Positions 6,466 to 6,830 of a DNA stretch of 6,830 nucleotides are shown here, in pieces. The first letter of the stretch is position 1, and each line of letters begins with the position of its first letter. The notes below the pieces were generated by a model that ran no database searches, had not been told where the DNA came from, and saw nothing but the letters and a program-made list of their open reading frames with translations. The position numbers and the translations under genes are program-made. Origin of the DNA: a bacterium (GTDB lineage: Bacteria > Desulfobacterota > S145-22); contig JALTEW010000332.1 in the NCBI GenBank assembly GCA_027073795.1, positions 1-6,830 of the forward strand, read 5' to 3'.

Positions 6466-6476
6466 CTTCGGTTATT
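6461..6476. terminator. UUCG-capped hairpin at the convergent gene ends, possible bidirectional terminator
   Basis: AATAAC (6461-6466) and GTTATT (6471-6476) form a perfect 6-bp stem around the stable TTCG tetraloop. The purA stop TAA (6463-6465) is in the left arm and the minus-strand stop, read from TTA at 6472-6474, is in the right arm. On the plus strand GCCTTTTC follows, and on the minus strand the run after the stem reads TTTTTTC. The T-run is thus better for the minus-strand gene. The stem is AT-rich, so termination strength is uncertain. Confidence 0.5.
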
Positions 6477-6830
6477 GCCTTTTCAGGCTATCTGGTTTTA
6501 GCTGGTTGCTATTTATCAGGTAATCTGTTCTTATTGGAAATTCCCAAGCGAAGTCACACTTTTCGTGTAGCTCATTTAATACTGATAGTGCCCACCTCCA
6601 CCGATCATCGGCCTCTTTAAAGGTAGGTGGCGGCTCGGGATAAACAAAATCTCTAAAATTTATTGATGTTGATTCAAGATTTAGCCAATCCAATAACTTT
6701 GCCATAATGTTATTGGGATCGTGGCAAACGTCTTCATACCGAATCACGGCGAACTGCTCATTAGGGACAAGCTTGCGAAATCTTTCTACTGCTTCTACCG
6801 AATCATACCAAACAAGCATCAATCTAAACC
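6472..6830 (-). CDS. Sulfotransferase-family protein, C-terminal part only
   Basis: The frame is open from the window edge (6830) down to the stop at 6472-6474, so the 5' part lies outside. TTG (6822) and ATG (6819) codons occur near the edge but are probably internal, since the reading frame continues above them. The visible portion is about 119 residues. Counting from the TTG, residues 24-50 (FAVIRYEDVCHDP, then MAKLLDWLNLE) match the sulfotransferase block in which RYEDL is followed by a DP turn and a helix ending in FLGL; this region helps bind the 3' phosphate of PAPS. The N-terminal PAPS loop is not visible. Such enzymes move sulfate from PAPS to sugars, lipids or peptides; bacterial ones often sit in polysaccharide or lipid clusters. 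By hand count the last 350 nt are about 41% GC, against roughly 50% in sampled purA lines, which hints at transfer. Confidence 0.65.
   Translation of the reverse strand, partial: FRLMLVWYDSVEAVERFRKLVPNEQFAVIRYEDVCHDPNNIMAKLLDWLNLESTSINFRDFVYPEPPPTFKEADDRWRWALSVLNELHEKCDFAWEFPIRTDYLINSNQLKPDSLKRQ

Overview
This window reads as chromosomal DNA from an anaerobic or facultative bacterium of the deltaproteobacterial type (Desulfobacterota, possibly a syntroph or sulfate reducer). That assignment is an inference from three things: a multi-cluster ferredoxin subunit at the left edge, an AGT-family class V aminotransferase placed directly before serA and purA, and roughly 50% GC with GTT/GGG-rich codon use. 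No rRNA, tRNA or marker gene fixes the taxon.

Layout, left to right. Positions 1-239 hold the 3' end of a polyferredoxin-type electron-transfer subunit. Positions 240-1074 are about 835 bp without a convincing intact gene. This gap contains an imperfect hairpin, a polypurine tract, a strong palindrome with an overlapping alternative hairpin (REP-like), a good sigma70-type promoter, and what looks like the decayed C-terminal end of an ATP-binding AAA_4/Schlafen-type regulator. Next comes a complete 12-TM major facilitator transporter (1075-2280), preceded by two abutting small stem-loops, the second of which holds its Shine-Dalgarno. A perfect-consensus sigma70 promoter (TTGACA, 17 bp, TATAAT at 2319-2347) then starts a three-gene operon on the plus strand: aminotransferase (2436-3569), serA (3579-5162), purA (5173-6465). 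The spacers are 9 and 10 bp. The right edge carries the 3' part of a sulfotransferase-family gene on the minus strand (6472 to beyond the window), lower in GC and convergent with purA.

How the genes work together: SerA oxidises 3-phosphoglycerate to 3-phosphohydroxypyruvate. The upstream aminotransferase is the natural candidate for the next, transamination step, because no SerC is present here, although alanine/serine-glyoxylate transamination is the family's textbook activity. PurA commits IMP to AMP synthesis. Serine supplies glycine and one-carbon units for purines, so the operon links serine and purine biosynthesis. The transporter, ferredoxin and sulfotransferase appear to be separate transcription units.

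I do not see a clearly new multi-gene system. The most unusual points are the symmetric UUCG hairpin built from the two convergent stop codons, the double hairpin over the transporter start, and the palindrome plus relic region at 440-900.
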